DNA of 64,000 nt, from NCBI GenBank assembly GCA_026874595.1, contig CM049308.1, forward strand, positions 70,218,624-70,282,623, given 5' to 3'. The stretch is from Sipunculus nudus. Taxonomy: Eukaryota > Annelida > Sipuncula > Golfingiida > Sipunculidae. This document shows positions 47,417 to 58,395 of this stretch, piece by piece. The notes beneath the pieces are model-generated. The model made no database searches. It was not told the DNA's origin and saw only the letters and a list, made by a program, of their open reading frames with translations. Position numbers and translations under genes: made by a program. Position 1 is the stretch's first letter. Each line of letters begins with the position of its first letter.

Positions 47417-48338
47417 TCAGTAACAGATCAGTTTTAGCTCTTCTGACTGAAAGTCGTCTGAGCTATAGTGATCACCCTTTATCCATCTGTTAACTGGGCA
47501 CAAATCGTAAACACTGCACCTAGAATCTTCTTACTTGACAACCAGGGAGGTCCATGAAAAATCTCCTTGGAAACCTTAAATTAAGTCTGTGTTAGCTATG
47601 GGGCTCAGAAGTACCCCCCAGAATAATTAAATGTGTAAACTGCTGAATTGTCAACAGCTGATCAAAAAGCCAACGAGCATGGTAATAGTATAGATGATAT
47701 ATTCACAAACTGCCGTAACATGCTTCAGTTCAACATTAGGAAACATATGGTCAGATCACAAAATATTATTTGCGACAATATCTTTGATCATATCAACTAT
47801 ACATGGTCTTTATTACCTGTTCCTCTCAGACTTTATTTCCATTTAATATTATTTTAGATTTTTAACTTTTAACAGGTGAGCAATGACCTATGGGTCCCTT
47901 GTTTATGAACATACCTGCTCATAGCTAACTAATTGTAGGGAGAATTGTATGTAGTAAGTGTTAACACAGAGATATTGCAGGTTTATTTTACATTCAATGA
48001 TAACATTTAAGTTGTAAATATACTTGCTAATAAATATTAAGCGATTCATATGCACAAGTTGTGAGAACACTTGCATTTAAGTAAGGGATAACATTTAGGT
48101 AGTAGTCAATGATAACATGCAATGTTGATTGAAATTATAGATAATATACAAAAAATGAGGATACTTGCACTGAAATTAATTCAGTGGGAGCCTAACTGTG
48201 GTAACTTTATTGATTATACTCAAATTTAATCATCAGGGACTCTGGCTTGCACTTGAGGCATTTTCCCTCAGATTCTTATTGCGTAGACGTGACTACAGCA
48301 CTGGTGTATATATGTGTTGTGTGTTCTTGTTATTTTAC
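47412..48338. other. Convergent intergenic space between the two transposon genes
   Basis: Contains a dispersed repeat (CTCTTCTGACTGAAAGTCGT at 47,436, also at 46,590 as GCTGACTGAAAGTCATCTGAG) and otherwise AT-rich DNA. Confidence 0.6.
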
Positions 48339-51300
48339 TTATGCCACAAGTGGTTTATCAAAGTTTGTGAGAAATGAACACACACGAAATACACTACCCA
48401 AAACTTTTCTCAGAGAAAGTGGGATTACTGGATCTAAAATATGATACTGCTTAATACGACCAATTGCTCTTTCAACATGAATACGTACTTCTGCTATGTC
48501 TTTTGTTTCTTGAACTTCTGATAATGTAAATTGTGATGATCTCAAAAAAGGAGGAATGTTTAGGAAAGCTTTCTTCTTTGCAAGTAAGTCCCCGATCAAA
48601 AACCCCTTATCTGCTAATACTAAATCCCCTTCTTCAATTAACTCTAAGAATCCACAATGTTCTGTTATATGTCTATCTGAAGTTCTCCCACCCCATGCAT
48701 GACTAACAAAACAAACTGCTCCACTTGGAATAATTGCCACCAAAAATTTAACAGTAGTGTGATGTTTATAGTTTGAAAATGTTAGGTTTTGTGCAACAAG
48801 AGAAGAAGCTCGTTTAATAAATAGTTCAGTACAATCAATGATAAAATGAATATTAGGAAACTTGGAATATTGTTTAGGAATGCTGTGTTTTAGCATAGTC
48901 TGGCTTGGGCATGGATTGAGCTTCTCAAGTTCCTTCTCCATTAGAAATATCCACGTGGTGAACACTCTTGACATCAGTGCTGTCGAAACATTAAATCTGT
49001 CTGCCACATCTCTCAGGAATAGACCAACCTGTAAATTTAATAAATTAATTAACTATATATATTATCAATCATCATTTAATAACTTTAGATTAATTGTTCA
49101 ACTGCTCATAGCCAGCCTACACCTGAGATGGTCATATGCACTATTTGTACAGTGGCAGATCCAAATGGGGGGTTTTAAGGAGTTTAAAGACCCCTTACTG
49201 CGTGGAATTACCTTTTTTTTGCAGTGTTTTCCTCACATTATTTATGCTGACCTCCCCCCCCCTCCCCCCTTCTGGGTGTTGTGGACCTCTTAAAGGGCAT
49301 TAGTCCCTTTGGTGTAGCAGTACACCCCTCCCAAAAATCCTGGATCTGCCCCTGGTGTACAATATTTTGAATTAAGAAAATGGAAAATCATAACAATGTT
49401 TAAATTATGCTACAGTTATGTACTTAAATAATATTTTAACTCTGTGTTATTTAGGAAACACCCTCACTTCCCTCCTGGATTCTGTCACAAATTGGTGATT
49501 CAACACATCCCCATGGAACATCAGTCAAATACACACACTTTGGGACATCTTCTTAAGGAAATATTCATTGTACTACATAATATTTTTTATCCAGAAGATT
49601 GGACTTAAAATTAGTATAATCTTATACAACAATTACCACAACTTTACCTTCAGTCGCATCATGGTTGCAAGAAACTGGTCAATCAGTGGCATTCCGAGTC
49701 GCCGTGTGTTCCTCCTGTGCATCACCTTGTCTCCCCAGTAGGACATTTGTTCTGCTTTAGGACTGAGAAATCTAAATTGAAACAAATTTCCCATAAAATA
49801 TAAATCTTGTCATAATTTTTTTTTTCAAACAAATTAACACCATATGCCTATATTCACAGCCCACATATGCCACTGCACATGAATTTACTTTTTTAAATGT
49901 GTTTTTGTGTGATGGGGGGGGGGGGGTGGGGGTGGAGAGAAATCAATAATCTTCCTGGAAAAAAATAATAACTGAGAACCAGTGTGATATGATACCTGTT
50001 TTTCCCAGATTAATTTACAATTTATGTTCCTCTTTTGATTATTAGATTTATATAAAATTTGCATAGTAATCTGACAAGAAGCATTTAAGATATTGCTAAT
50101 ATTTCCTGCAATATATTATATACAGCAATAATATGTTTCATATAATAATATAAAAATGCATGGCTTATGTACATTAAAAATTTATATTCCTTACCTTGTA
50201 TTTAACAGCCATACTGCATTTTTTTATTTGGCTAGCCATTAGACCATATAAAATGTACAAACTACCACAATTAACTAAGGACCTCGTATCTATTAATTCA
50301 CAAGTTAAATTTTAAATGAGTAACTATTAAACACTTTTCACATAAACTATACAAATGCCACGTGATAATGTTGTAACTTATGTCATATCTCAACCATAAT
50401 GGATATATGTATTTCATCAACATGTAGTTAAACTGCATGTACATTTTTTAAAGGAATTAAAACAATTTTTTTTCTAACTTTATTTATTTAACAAGGATTG
50501 TACAAATTATTATAATAACTAATACTTGGCAATCCCGAATGGCTCACACAGTGGCATTCAGAATTAATTGGAGGTGGAGAATACTGGAGGACACAGAGGA
50601 AACCAATGACCTTGGATGTGTCAGTGCAACACATACTCACGGCCACACTGGAAATTGCACTTGGGTTCCCAGTGGAGAAACCCAAACTTGTTACCACTCG
50701 ACTGTCCCCAATAATATATTTTTATTTACTTTTTTCGTACAGTCACAAAGTAACATTATATTTATAACAGTAATGTATGTAATGTAAGCCTGCCTAATCA
50801 ATAACATTATTACCCATGTTTTGGGATTTTGAAAACTTTAATATTTCCAACAGAAACCCATACTTATTTTCCTTGAAAACAAGTAACATACATGTATATC
50901 CATAAAATATTAATTATATAATTAAAAAAATTATTACTAGAAATTAAATACAATAGGAAAAATGGACTTCATTTTGTATTTGTTACCTGAATAGCCAAAG
51001 GAACATTGCAAAGGTGGGCAGACCAGTGTAGAATTTGGTTGCTTTGTCATCATTTTTTATCTTTTCCACACTCCATGTCAAACTGGTCACCTTCTTCTTA
51101 AGAGCAGCCACCTCTTTCTTCAGCTGTTGATTTTCGGCAACCAGATCATCTTCAGTTTGCACACCTGCATCAATCATTGTCAAGTCTTATATTTCTTTGA
51201 TTAGATCTATTAAAATTGTAAAAAAATACTTATTTAATACAATAAATATATCAAATCACTTTTATATTTATTATTGGCTTTCATGGTTTATATGAGGACT

Positions 51301-52858
51301 GTTTAAATATATTTTGACTAGATTATGTATTACAACATGAGGATAATATGATTGCCCACTACTTAACCACACTATTTGCAGTTACATTAAAATATGATTG
51401 ATTAAAAATTTTAAACTAAAAAAAATATATTATTGTGTTATTTAATTAATATTATTTCATACTTTTAACTATTTATCTTAATTCTTCTTATTTATACATA
51501 AACTGAAATATTATTTTATTACTTATCACCATTCAGTATTAATATGAATAATTTCTTAAATAAAATACCTTTGTCTGCAAAGGTTGGTCCTGATGCAGCA
51601 TCATCACTTGCAGGGCTGATAATGGTAGGCCTGATGTAGTCATGCATTTGCAGTGACACCTCTCCTGCCTCCCTCTCTCTGGTGGCTGACACTTTTCTTC
51701 AAACACCTACAGTTAATATTTTAAGTCATTCTGTTAAATTTATTATTATCAGCATTAAATATTTCACATTTTAACAAACAAGGGCTGTTCTGTTTCTTAA
51801 CATTATATGATAAATATATACAAATTTATAAAAATATGATAATCTATAATGGCAACAGGATAAAACTTAATTGCTTGAATCCCCCAACACTTCACCATTA
51901 AAAAAATATATAATATCAATATATAATATAAATTTACATGTCATCTATATATACATTTAAAAAAATGTGTAAATTATTTGTGACATATTGATAAACTCTA
52001 CACAACAAACAGTTAATAAATACATTTTATGATTATTATTTTTATTCACATATAACTGTAATAAAACTTCAACTGATCACATTTTTACCTGCTTCTCTAA
52101 AATACATACACATCTATTAAAATTACCACTATAAATCATTGTTCGTCTGTCATCTTATTCATACCAAATAAAAAAACATTTTACTTCCTTAATTTATTAA
52201 CACACCCAAACACATTTTTGTTTGTTGGCATGTACATGATAGCTTTTCTCAAATATCTATCAATTATTGGGTAGTTTAACTCTGTTGATATTGCCTGTTG
52301 TGGTCTACAACATATTTATATATATTTATATTAATTGTGTTAGAAATAAAATTATTTATAAAAATAACATATTATTTATTTATTTATTAATAAATCACAG
52401 AAAACATAATATAAACTAGGCATTATATAATAAATGTTGCACGGAACACGACATGTTTATGGATTAAAGTGTAATAATATAATAATTAATATTATCAAAA
52501 TACTGTCATGACATAAGAAACTGTCATAATAAAAATAAAATACCTTCACAACTTCCCTCCGGTGTAGTCTCTCCTCTCTCTTTGTGACGGTATCACAAAC
52601 AACTGCTCCTTGTCCTCTCATATATAATGTTGGACTGTAGTCTATTTCACTCGGATCGTCACTGGGCCACCCAGAAATGAAGTGACGGCTGCACACTCTA
52701 TGCCATGTCTCAGGCTTCCAATTTTTCCGGTTGACGGCCCGGATCCACGCTGCTCTCTGGTGTCTATTTGATGGAAATCTGTGAAAGCTTAAGCCTAGCG
52801 ACCGGGAATTTTCATTCCTCCGCCTGGCACAACCAACAACACAACAGCTATCCGGCAT
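48339..52858 (-). CDS. THAP-DDE transposase of the transposon (about 5 exons)
   Basis: Minus-strand exons: 52,858-52,544 (THAP), about 51,706-51,569, 51,185-50,987, 49,771-49,648 and 49,028-48,339. The first exon starts MPDSCCVVGC and has the THAP C2CH set (C-x3-C ... CSRH), FHRFP and a PTLY box; an ATG 24 nt upstream (52,882) is also in frame. Exon 3 is a Lys/Glu-rich coiled coil (LVAENQQLKKEVAALKKKV). Exon 5 is a DDE_Tnp_4-type catalytic domain: IIDCTE, VLADKGF and HVERAIGRIK supply D, D and E. Phases agree from exon 2 to the stop. The exon 1-2 join does not keep frame with the obvious AG, so either a less obvious acceptor is used or there is a frameshift. The product would be about 480 residues, a THAP DNA-binding transposase. 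Confidence 0.8.
49148..49354. mobile_element. MITE with CAGTGGCAGATCC ends, copy 2
   Basis: Starts CAGTGGCAGATCCAAATGGG; the right end on the minus strand is CAGGGGCAGATCCAGGATTT. It lies in intron 4 of the transposase gene and is related to 25,996-26,235. Confidence 0.7.
50530..50705 (-). mobile_element. tRNA-headed SINE (decayed)
   Basis: Minus strand: GGGGACAGTCGAGTGGTAAC head, then a body with TTGGTTTCCTCTGTGTCCTC and TTCTCCACCTCC, matching the body of the SINE at 23,690. It lies in intron 3 of the transposase gene. Confidence 0.6.
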
Positions 52859-52929
52859 TTTCCAAAACTGCACGATCTCCAAATGACAGATCTAGATATC
52901 AGCATGTGCGACCTCTGTTTACAAACAAC

Positions 52930-53000
52930 GCTTTTGCCCGCCGGAAGCAGTTCCGCGCATGCGCGAGTGACGTATGCATAAATTTGGGAAAGGCCCTATA
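52930..53000 (-). repeat. Right terminal inverted repeat, inner part
   Basis: Inverse match to the inner left repeat, from GCTTTTGCCCGCCGGAAGC to GTATGCATAAATT. Split from its outer part by the nested element. Confidence 0.9.
52941..52974 (-). promoter_or_regulatory. Inverted-repeat promoter: ETS, NRF1-like and CRE motifs (right)
   Basis: CCGGAAG (52,941-52,947), CGCGCATGCGCG (52,954-52,965) and TGACGTA (52,968-52,974) lie upstream of the THAP start codon on the minus strand. They mirror the left set. Confidence 0.65.
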
Positions 53001-53443
53001 CAAGGATTTCAAACTAACCTGGTATGGCATTCCATACCATGCTAGTGTCGAAACTACTTTCCATACCATGCTAGTGTCGGAACTATTTTTTTCTCAACAC
53101 ATTTCACCCAGTAGTCTTTGAAGTATCGACGTATCGTCTGCCCCAGTGAGGGTGTCCGCTAGTTTTTTTCCGGGATAATTTTTTTATACAGGTGAAGCAA
53201 TGTAAACCTTTCTGGTCAAAAGATTGCAGGTGCTAAATAATAAAACCTCACCTTGCTTTGATTTTGTAAGAGATCAATAATCAAAAATATGATAAAACAG
53301 GTTACAGCGTGAACGACTATTTCATTGCCAAAGAATGTAGGCCTAATATGTTTGATGCACTCTTTGGCTCGAATAATAAGCCAGGCAAACTGATGACGTC
53401 AGTCCATTAAAGGTGACGCGCGACCGATCATTGTGACGTCACA

Positions 53444-53575
53444 TTGTCTCACAAACACCACGCAGCCATGACATGGAATGTGTTCGGACAGTGTTCCATG
53501 GATGAATGTACTTTCAAGCACTGCAGCAGTCAATATCGGTCCATCAGCATAAATTTCGCAAAAGAGCCGCAAAGT
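53444..53575 (+). pseudogene. THAP-like first exon fragment, left arm
   Basis: ATG opens a frame with MTWNVFGQCSMDEC and then YRSISINFAKEPQ, followed by a GTAAAT donor. This spacing and ending loosely resemble a THAP N-terminus (C-x4-C ... isFhrFPkep). A full CRE (TGACGTCA, 53,433-53,440) lies just upstream. No continuing exons are present. The resemblance is weak. Confidence 0.3.
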
Positions 53576-54419
53576 AAATATTTTTTACATGATATATTAT
53601 ATCTCTTTACACAAGATAAGCAGAATATCTGTATATTTACTTTAAACCAAACTGTAATATTGTTAAAAATAAAATATTATTTGCGAACAGTACATGCGGA
53701 CAAGGGATTTTGGGACGGATAAAATATACTTTCACCAAAAGTTATCTATGTACGTAAGGACACTAAGTACACTAAGTCTAAAATAAAAAAAAGGAACTAA
53801 ATAATTATGGGCCCCCTTTAACATACATATACTGATATAGCTTGACACCATGGAATATGTTGCCTGCTGTTCCACGACATATACCTACCCTGCACCTAGC
53901 AGAAACTTCAGGTGGCAGAAAATGTTGTCCAAATGATCTTCTAGGCCTACCTGAATATTTCTTGGATGGTCTAGATTCATTAAGAAATGGATAATACTGA
54001 CATTTTAATGTGACTTGGCAGAAAATGTATGTAATCGTAATAAATTTCTGTAAAATTTTAATGTAGTTTTAAGAAATTTAATAAACAGGTCATAATATTA
54101 ATTGGAAGTGGCTTAATTTCTGGCATTATTAAATACAGCCGGCATTGCCGGCAGTTTAGTCATCTACTCATATATATCAATAGTCTCTTTGACTTTTAAT
54201 TATACTTTACTATAATTTGAACAGCTCGGTCAAAGTACGTCCAAATTAAAGAAAATGTTTTAATAGTTATGATCTAAGAATGTTATGAGAATTTTTTGGA
54301 CATCTAGACCTATGACAGGATATAACGAAATATTGCACAACTGTAACCATACAATTTACCATCTTTAGTCTTTAATGTTATTATATTTTTAAACATATTA
54401 TAAGAACATATTATTGTAA

Positions 54420-54484
<65 letters not shown>

Positions 54485-54602
54485 TAAATAAAATATTCAC
54501 AAACTTCTCCACTTAAATTGAGATACCTCACTAAATTAAGTATTTTTTAACGTCCGCTATATTTATTTTTTGCTATATTTATCGGAACTGTATATATATA
54601 GC

Positions 54603-54756
54603 AAACCAGGTGAGTGCGTGATACATAAGAGGTTACCGGGTGAGTCTGGTGTGGGCAATTCACAGATCAGGTGAGTGCGCGCACGAGCCTGATCTGTGAA
54701 TTGCCCACACCAGACTCACCCGGTAACCTCTCATGTGTCACGCACAAACCTGGTTT
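54603..54756. repeat. Palindrome P1 (about 154 bp) in the nested element's centre
   Basis: Inverted arms run from AAACCAGG to CCTGGTTT with centre near 54,679. The inner about 55 bp on each side are almost perfectly complementary, with a loop of about 18 nt. Confidence 0.85.
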
Positions 54757-55176
54757 GATATTTATCACCCCACATGAATGTGTTTTTATCTGTGAGAATG
54801 TGTTTTTATTTCAGTAAATTCAAAATTTTATGTGGGACTATGTCTTAATAGTAAACATATTATGGAATTTCATTGATACCCAACATGTATTACAAGATTA
54901 GTATTCCTACACCTATTTGCATATTATTACACCGAACTAAAGTGATCCATATAAACCATAGGAATTTTAAATCTTTAGTCCTCTCTCACTCTATAAAAGA
55001 GCTTATTTTCAGTTTGAAAATTAAGGATGTAATTATCACTCACTAGCTACAATCATATGTTTAATTTCAAAATAATAAGTAGGACTATGTTTCTTGGTAG
55101 TAAATGTTTTTTAAGGAATTTCATTGATGAACTTCACCCACGGTGCGATTCTTCCACACACAGAGATCCATTTAAA

Positions 55177-55324
55177 CACAGGCACTCGTTTCCAGCACTA
55201 CAATGTCCTAGAAACGATAAACACATTGAGTATGGGCGATATACCCATTATAATGGGTATATCGCCCATACTCAATGTGTTTATCGTTTCTAGGACATTG
55301 TAGTGCTGGAAACGAGTGCCTGTG
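55177..55324. repeat. Perfect zero-spacer palindrome P2 (148 bp)
   Basis: Seventy-four bases from CACAGGCACTCG run into ATACCCATTATAATGGGTAT at the centre (55,250/55,251) and are mirrored exactly to CGAGTGCCTGTG. I found no mismatch and no loop. Confidence 0.9.
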
Positions 55325-55719
55325 CATTTAAACCATAAGAATAACTAAATGTGTAACCCTCTATATTGGAACCAAAAATTGCCCAGAGGAACTCTCCTAC
55401 ATGTTTGATGTTGGGCCGAGCAGAGAGGTATAAAATTAATGAGAAAGTGTGCTGGACTTGAGCTAAAACAAGTGTTTTCAAGCGGTGAAGACAAACGTCA
55501 AAAGACATGCATCATGAGCACAAACGCAGGTTGCTAAGCGTCCTTGACAACATGAGAACCTGAACGAAACAACTTCAATAAAATGAACTTGTGTTTACAT
55601 GATCTGACAATCAGTGCTAAGCTCTCTGTCATGAGTACATGTATGTACGGACGTTAAAAAATACTTAATTTAGTGAGGTATCTCAATTTAAGTGGAGAAG
55701 TTTGTGAATATTTTATTTA

Positions 55720-55778
<59 letters not shown>

Positions 55779-56621
55779 TTACAATAATATGTTCTTATAA
55801 TATGTTTAAAAATATAATAACATTAAAGACTAAAGATGGTAAATTGTATGGTTACAGTTGTGCAATATTTCGTTATATCCTGTCATAGGTCTAGATGTCC
55901 AAAAAATTCTCATAACATTCTTAGATCATAACTATTAAAACATTTTCTTTAATTTGGACGTACTTTGACCGAGCTGTTCAAATTATAGTAAAGTATAATT
56001 AAAAGTCAAAGAGACTATTGATATATATGAGTAGATGACTAAACTGCCGGCAATGCCGGCTGTATTTAATAATGCCAGAAATTAAGCCACTTCCAATTAA
56101 TATTATGACCTGTTTATTAAATTTCTTAAAACTACATTAAAATTTTACAGAAATTTATTACGATTACATACATTTTCTGCCAAGTCACATTAAAATGTCA
56201 GTATTATCCATTTCTTAATGAATCTAGACCATCCAAGAAATATTCAGGTAGGCCTAGAAGATCATTTGGACAACATTTTCTGCCACCTGAAGTTTCTGCT
56301 AGGTGCAGGGTAGGTATATGTCGTGGAACAGCAGGCAACATATTCCATGGTGTCAAGCTATATCAGTATATGTATGTTAAAGGGGGCCCATAATTATTTA
56401 GTTCCTTTTTTTATTTTAGACTTAGTGTACTTAGTGTCCTTACGTACATAGATAACTTTTGGTGAAAGTATATTTTATCCGTCCCAAAATCCCTTGTCCG
56501 CATGTACTGTTCGCAAATAATATTTTATTTTTAACAATATTACAGTTTGGTTTAAAGTAAATATACAGATATTCTGCTTATCTTGTGTAAAGAGATATAA
56601 TATATCATGTAAAAAATATTT

Positions 56622-56753
56622 ACTTTGCGGCTCTTTTGCGAAATTTATGCTGATGGACCGATATTGACTGCTGCAGTGCTTGAAAGTACATTCATCCATG
56701 GAACACTGTCCGAACACATTCCATGTCATGGCTGCGTGGTGTTTGTGAGACAA
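56622..56753 (-). pseudogene. THAP-like first exon fragment, right arm
   Basis: Mirror copy of 53,444-53,575 on the opposite strand with the same predicted residues. Both arms thus derive from the same end of an ancestral element. Confidence 0.3.
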
Positions 56754-57195
56754 TGTGACGTCACAATGATCGGTCGCGCGTCACCTTTAATGGACTGACG
56801 TCATCAGTTTGCCTGGCTTATTATTCGAGCCAAAGAGTGCATCAATCATATTAGGCCTACATTCTTTGGCAATGAAATAGTCGTTCACGCTGTAACCTGT
56901 TTTATCATATTTTTGATTATTGATCTCTTACAAAATCAAAGCAAGGTGAGGTTTTATTCTTTAGCACCTGCAATCTTTTGACCAGAAAGGTTTACATTGC
57001 TTCACCTGTATAAAAAAATTATCCCGGAAAAAAACTAGCGGACACCCTCACTGGGGCAGACGATACGTCGATACTTCAAAGACTACTGGGTGAAATGTGT
57101 TGAGAAAAAATAGTTCCGACACTAGCATGGTATGGAAAGTAGTTTCGACACTAGCATGGTATGGAATGCCATACCAGGTTAGTTTGAAATCCTTG

Positions 57196-57238
57196 TATTT
57201 GCCCTTGCATCAGGTGACTACATGTGCAGTTGGGGTGA
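57196..57238 (-). repeat. Right terminal inverted repeat, outer part
   Basis: Reads, inverted, TCACCCCAACTGCACATGTA and on to CAAGGGCAAA, matching 41,351 onward. Followed by the TA target duplicate. Confidence 0.9.
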
Positions 57239-57240
57239 TA

Positions 57241-58395
57241 ATACCATTTCAGATAATAAATTGGGATACCTCATCTTATTAAAGGGTTATGTCATAAGGG
57301 AAATTCTGGCCTCCAGGCTAGCGGCATTACGCTCCAGCCGGGACATAGAAAATAATATCCGTCTTATAAGGATAAAATGTTACCATGTGTACGTACATGC
57401 TTCCAATGCACCAAGGCTTAAACAAACCACGTTGAAACGGTTAGGAGAGCAATTCAGGCCATTGCGTTAGTGCCAACCATTCTCAGCAATGCCTGCGGTT
57501 TTATTTATTGGGTACAAGTTAAATATAGGTCTATATATATAAACCATATCCAGAAATATCGGTCTTTTGTAAAAAAAACACGATTTTTCTAAAATCCTGT
57601 TCCGTCTATTTTTTTTAGTTCAATAACTAGCTGTATCGTTATAGGAAATGGATTAACAAAATAATGTTCTTTTCGATATAAAACATATCAATATTAATAT
57701 TCCTCAACGTTGTATATTCATTAGTTAAGGAAATGGGCGAATATGAGACCATAAACGAATTAATTTTAATATTTGATCTTTATCTGTTTTTAAAGTAGGG
57801 TGATGTTGGACCTAATGAACAAGGTATTAATACAATATGGACCGATAGATATGCGAAAGCTTCACCTATGGTAGTAATGACGGCAACGGGAACAATTTCA
57901 ATATGAAAGAAGGTAATGAAAAATGTATGAGGAATTGAGACAGGATGTTGAAGATTTGACACCCATGTTAAAAATGGAACGGTCTACCCATTCGAGTTAC
58001 TCACTTGTCTTACAGGGTACATTATTTTGTAATTACATTAGATCTTTGCTACATAGGCGATTATTAATATGTCTTGTAGACGAACAGAAAGGAGGGCGTG
58101 ACATGCACATAGTAGATATAAAATGTATATGGTTTATTTATTGTGGGAATGAATACAGCAAAGAAACCAAAAAAAATAGGTGACATTTGTTATTTATAAC
58201 ACGAAAGTGTTAACGCAACTCAAACCATTCCACATGGATGTTTATGAAAGATTACACAATATTTACTTGCACCATTTACATATGGACGAGAAAGAAAACT
58301 GGTTTTAGTCAGCCCACAACGATGCGATAAAAAAGGAATCCCACGTGAGTTTATATGTAAAGATTACGTTTCTAGACCAGCATGCCTTCATCCAC
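57241..58395. other. No gene seen
   Basis: Right flank of the transposon. AT-rich, several short open frames without recognisable domains. Confidence 0.5.

Larger units (their letters stand above)
53001..57195. mobile_element. Nested 4.2-kb foldback-like element with 1.55-kb inverted arms
   Basis: The arms are 53,001-54,555 and 55,643-57,195, both starting CAAGGATTTCAAACTAACCT from the outside. They are nearly identical; differences I saw include T/A near 53,370 against 56,848 and T/G near 53,238 against 56,961. TA flanks both ends (52,999-53,000 and 57,196-57,197). The 1.09-kb centre is unique and holds two smaller palindromes. Mirrored (TA)n tracts lie at 54,424-54,482 and 55,722-55,777. 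There is no full transposase, so it is non-autonomous. It interrupts the right inverted repeat of the ISL2EU-type element and is therefore younger. Confidence 0.85.
41351..57238. mobile_element. ISL2EU-type DNA transposon (THAP-DDE transposase + SWIM-YqaJ nuclease)
   Basis: The terminal inverted repeats start TCACCCCAACTGCACATGTA on both sides. The left is 41,351-41,460; the right is 57,238-57,196 continued at 53,000-52,930. TA is duplicated at 41,349-41,350 and 57,239-57,240. Inside are two convergent multi-exon genes, each starting just within an inverted repeat. THAP-bearing DDE transposase paired with a YqaJ nuclease is, as I recall from Repbase descriptions, the hallmark of ISL2EU elements with 2-bp target duplications. 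The right repeat is interrupted by a 4.2-kb nested element. Without it the transposon is about 11.7 kb. Confidence 0.85.

Noticed and set aside
53444-53722. 92-codon frame as an intact host gene
   Set aside because: It is duplicated in mirror image within an inverted-repeat element and runs through a plausible splice donor; treated as an exon fragment.
53001-57195. Palindrome as a pure assembly artefact
   Set aside because: The arms differ at several bases, the centre is unique, and both ends abut TA inside the host inverted repeat, so a real insertion is more likely; not fully excluded.
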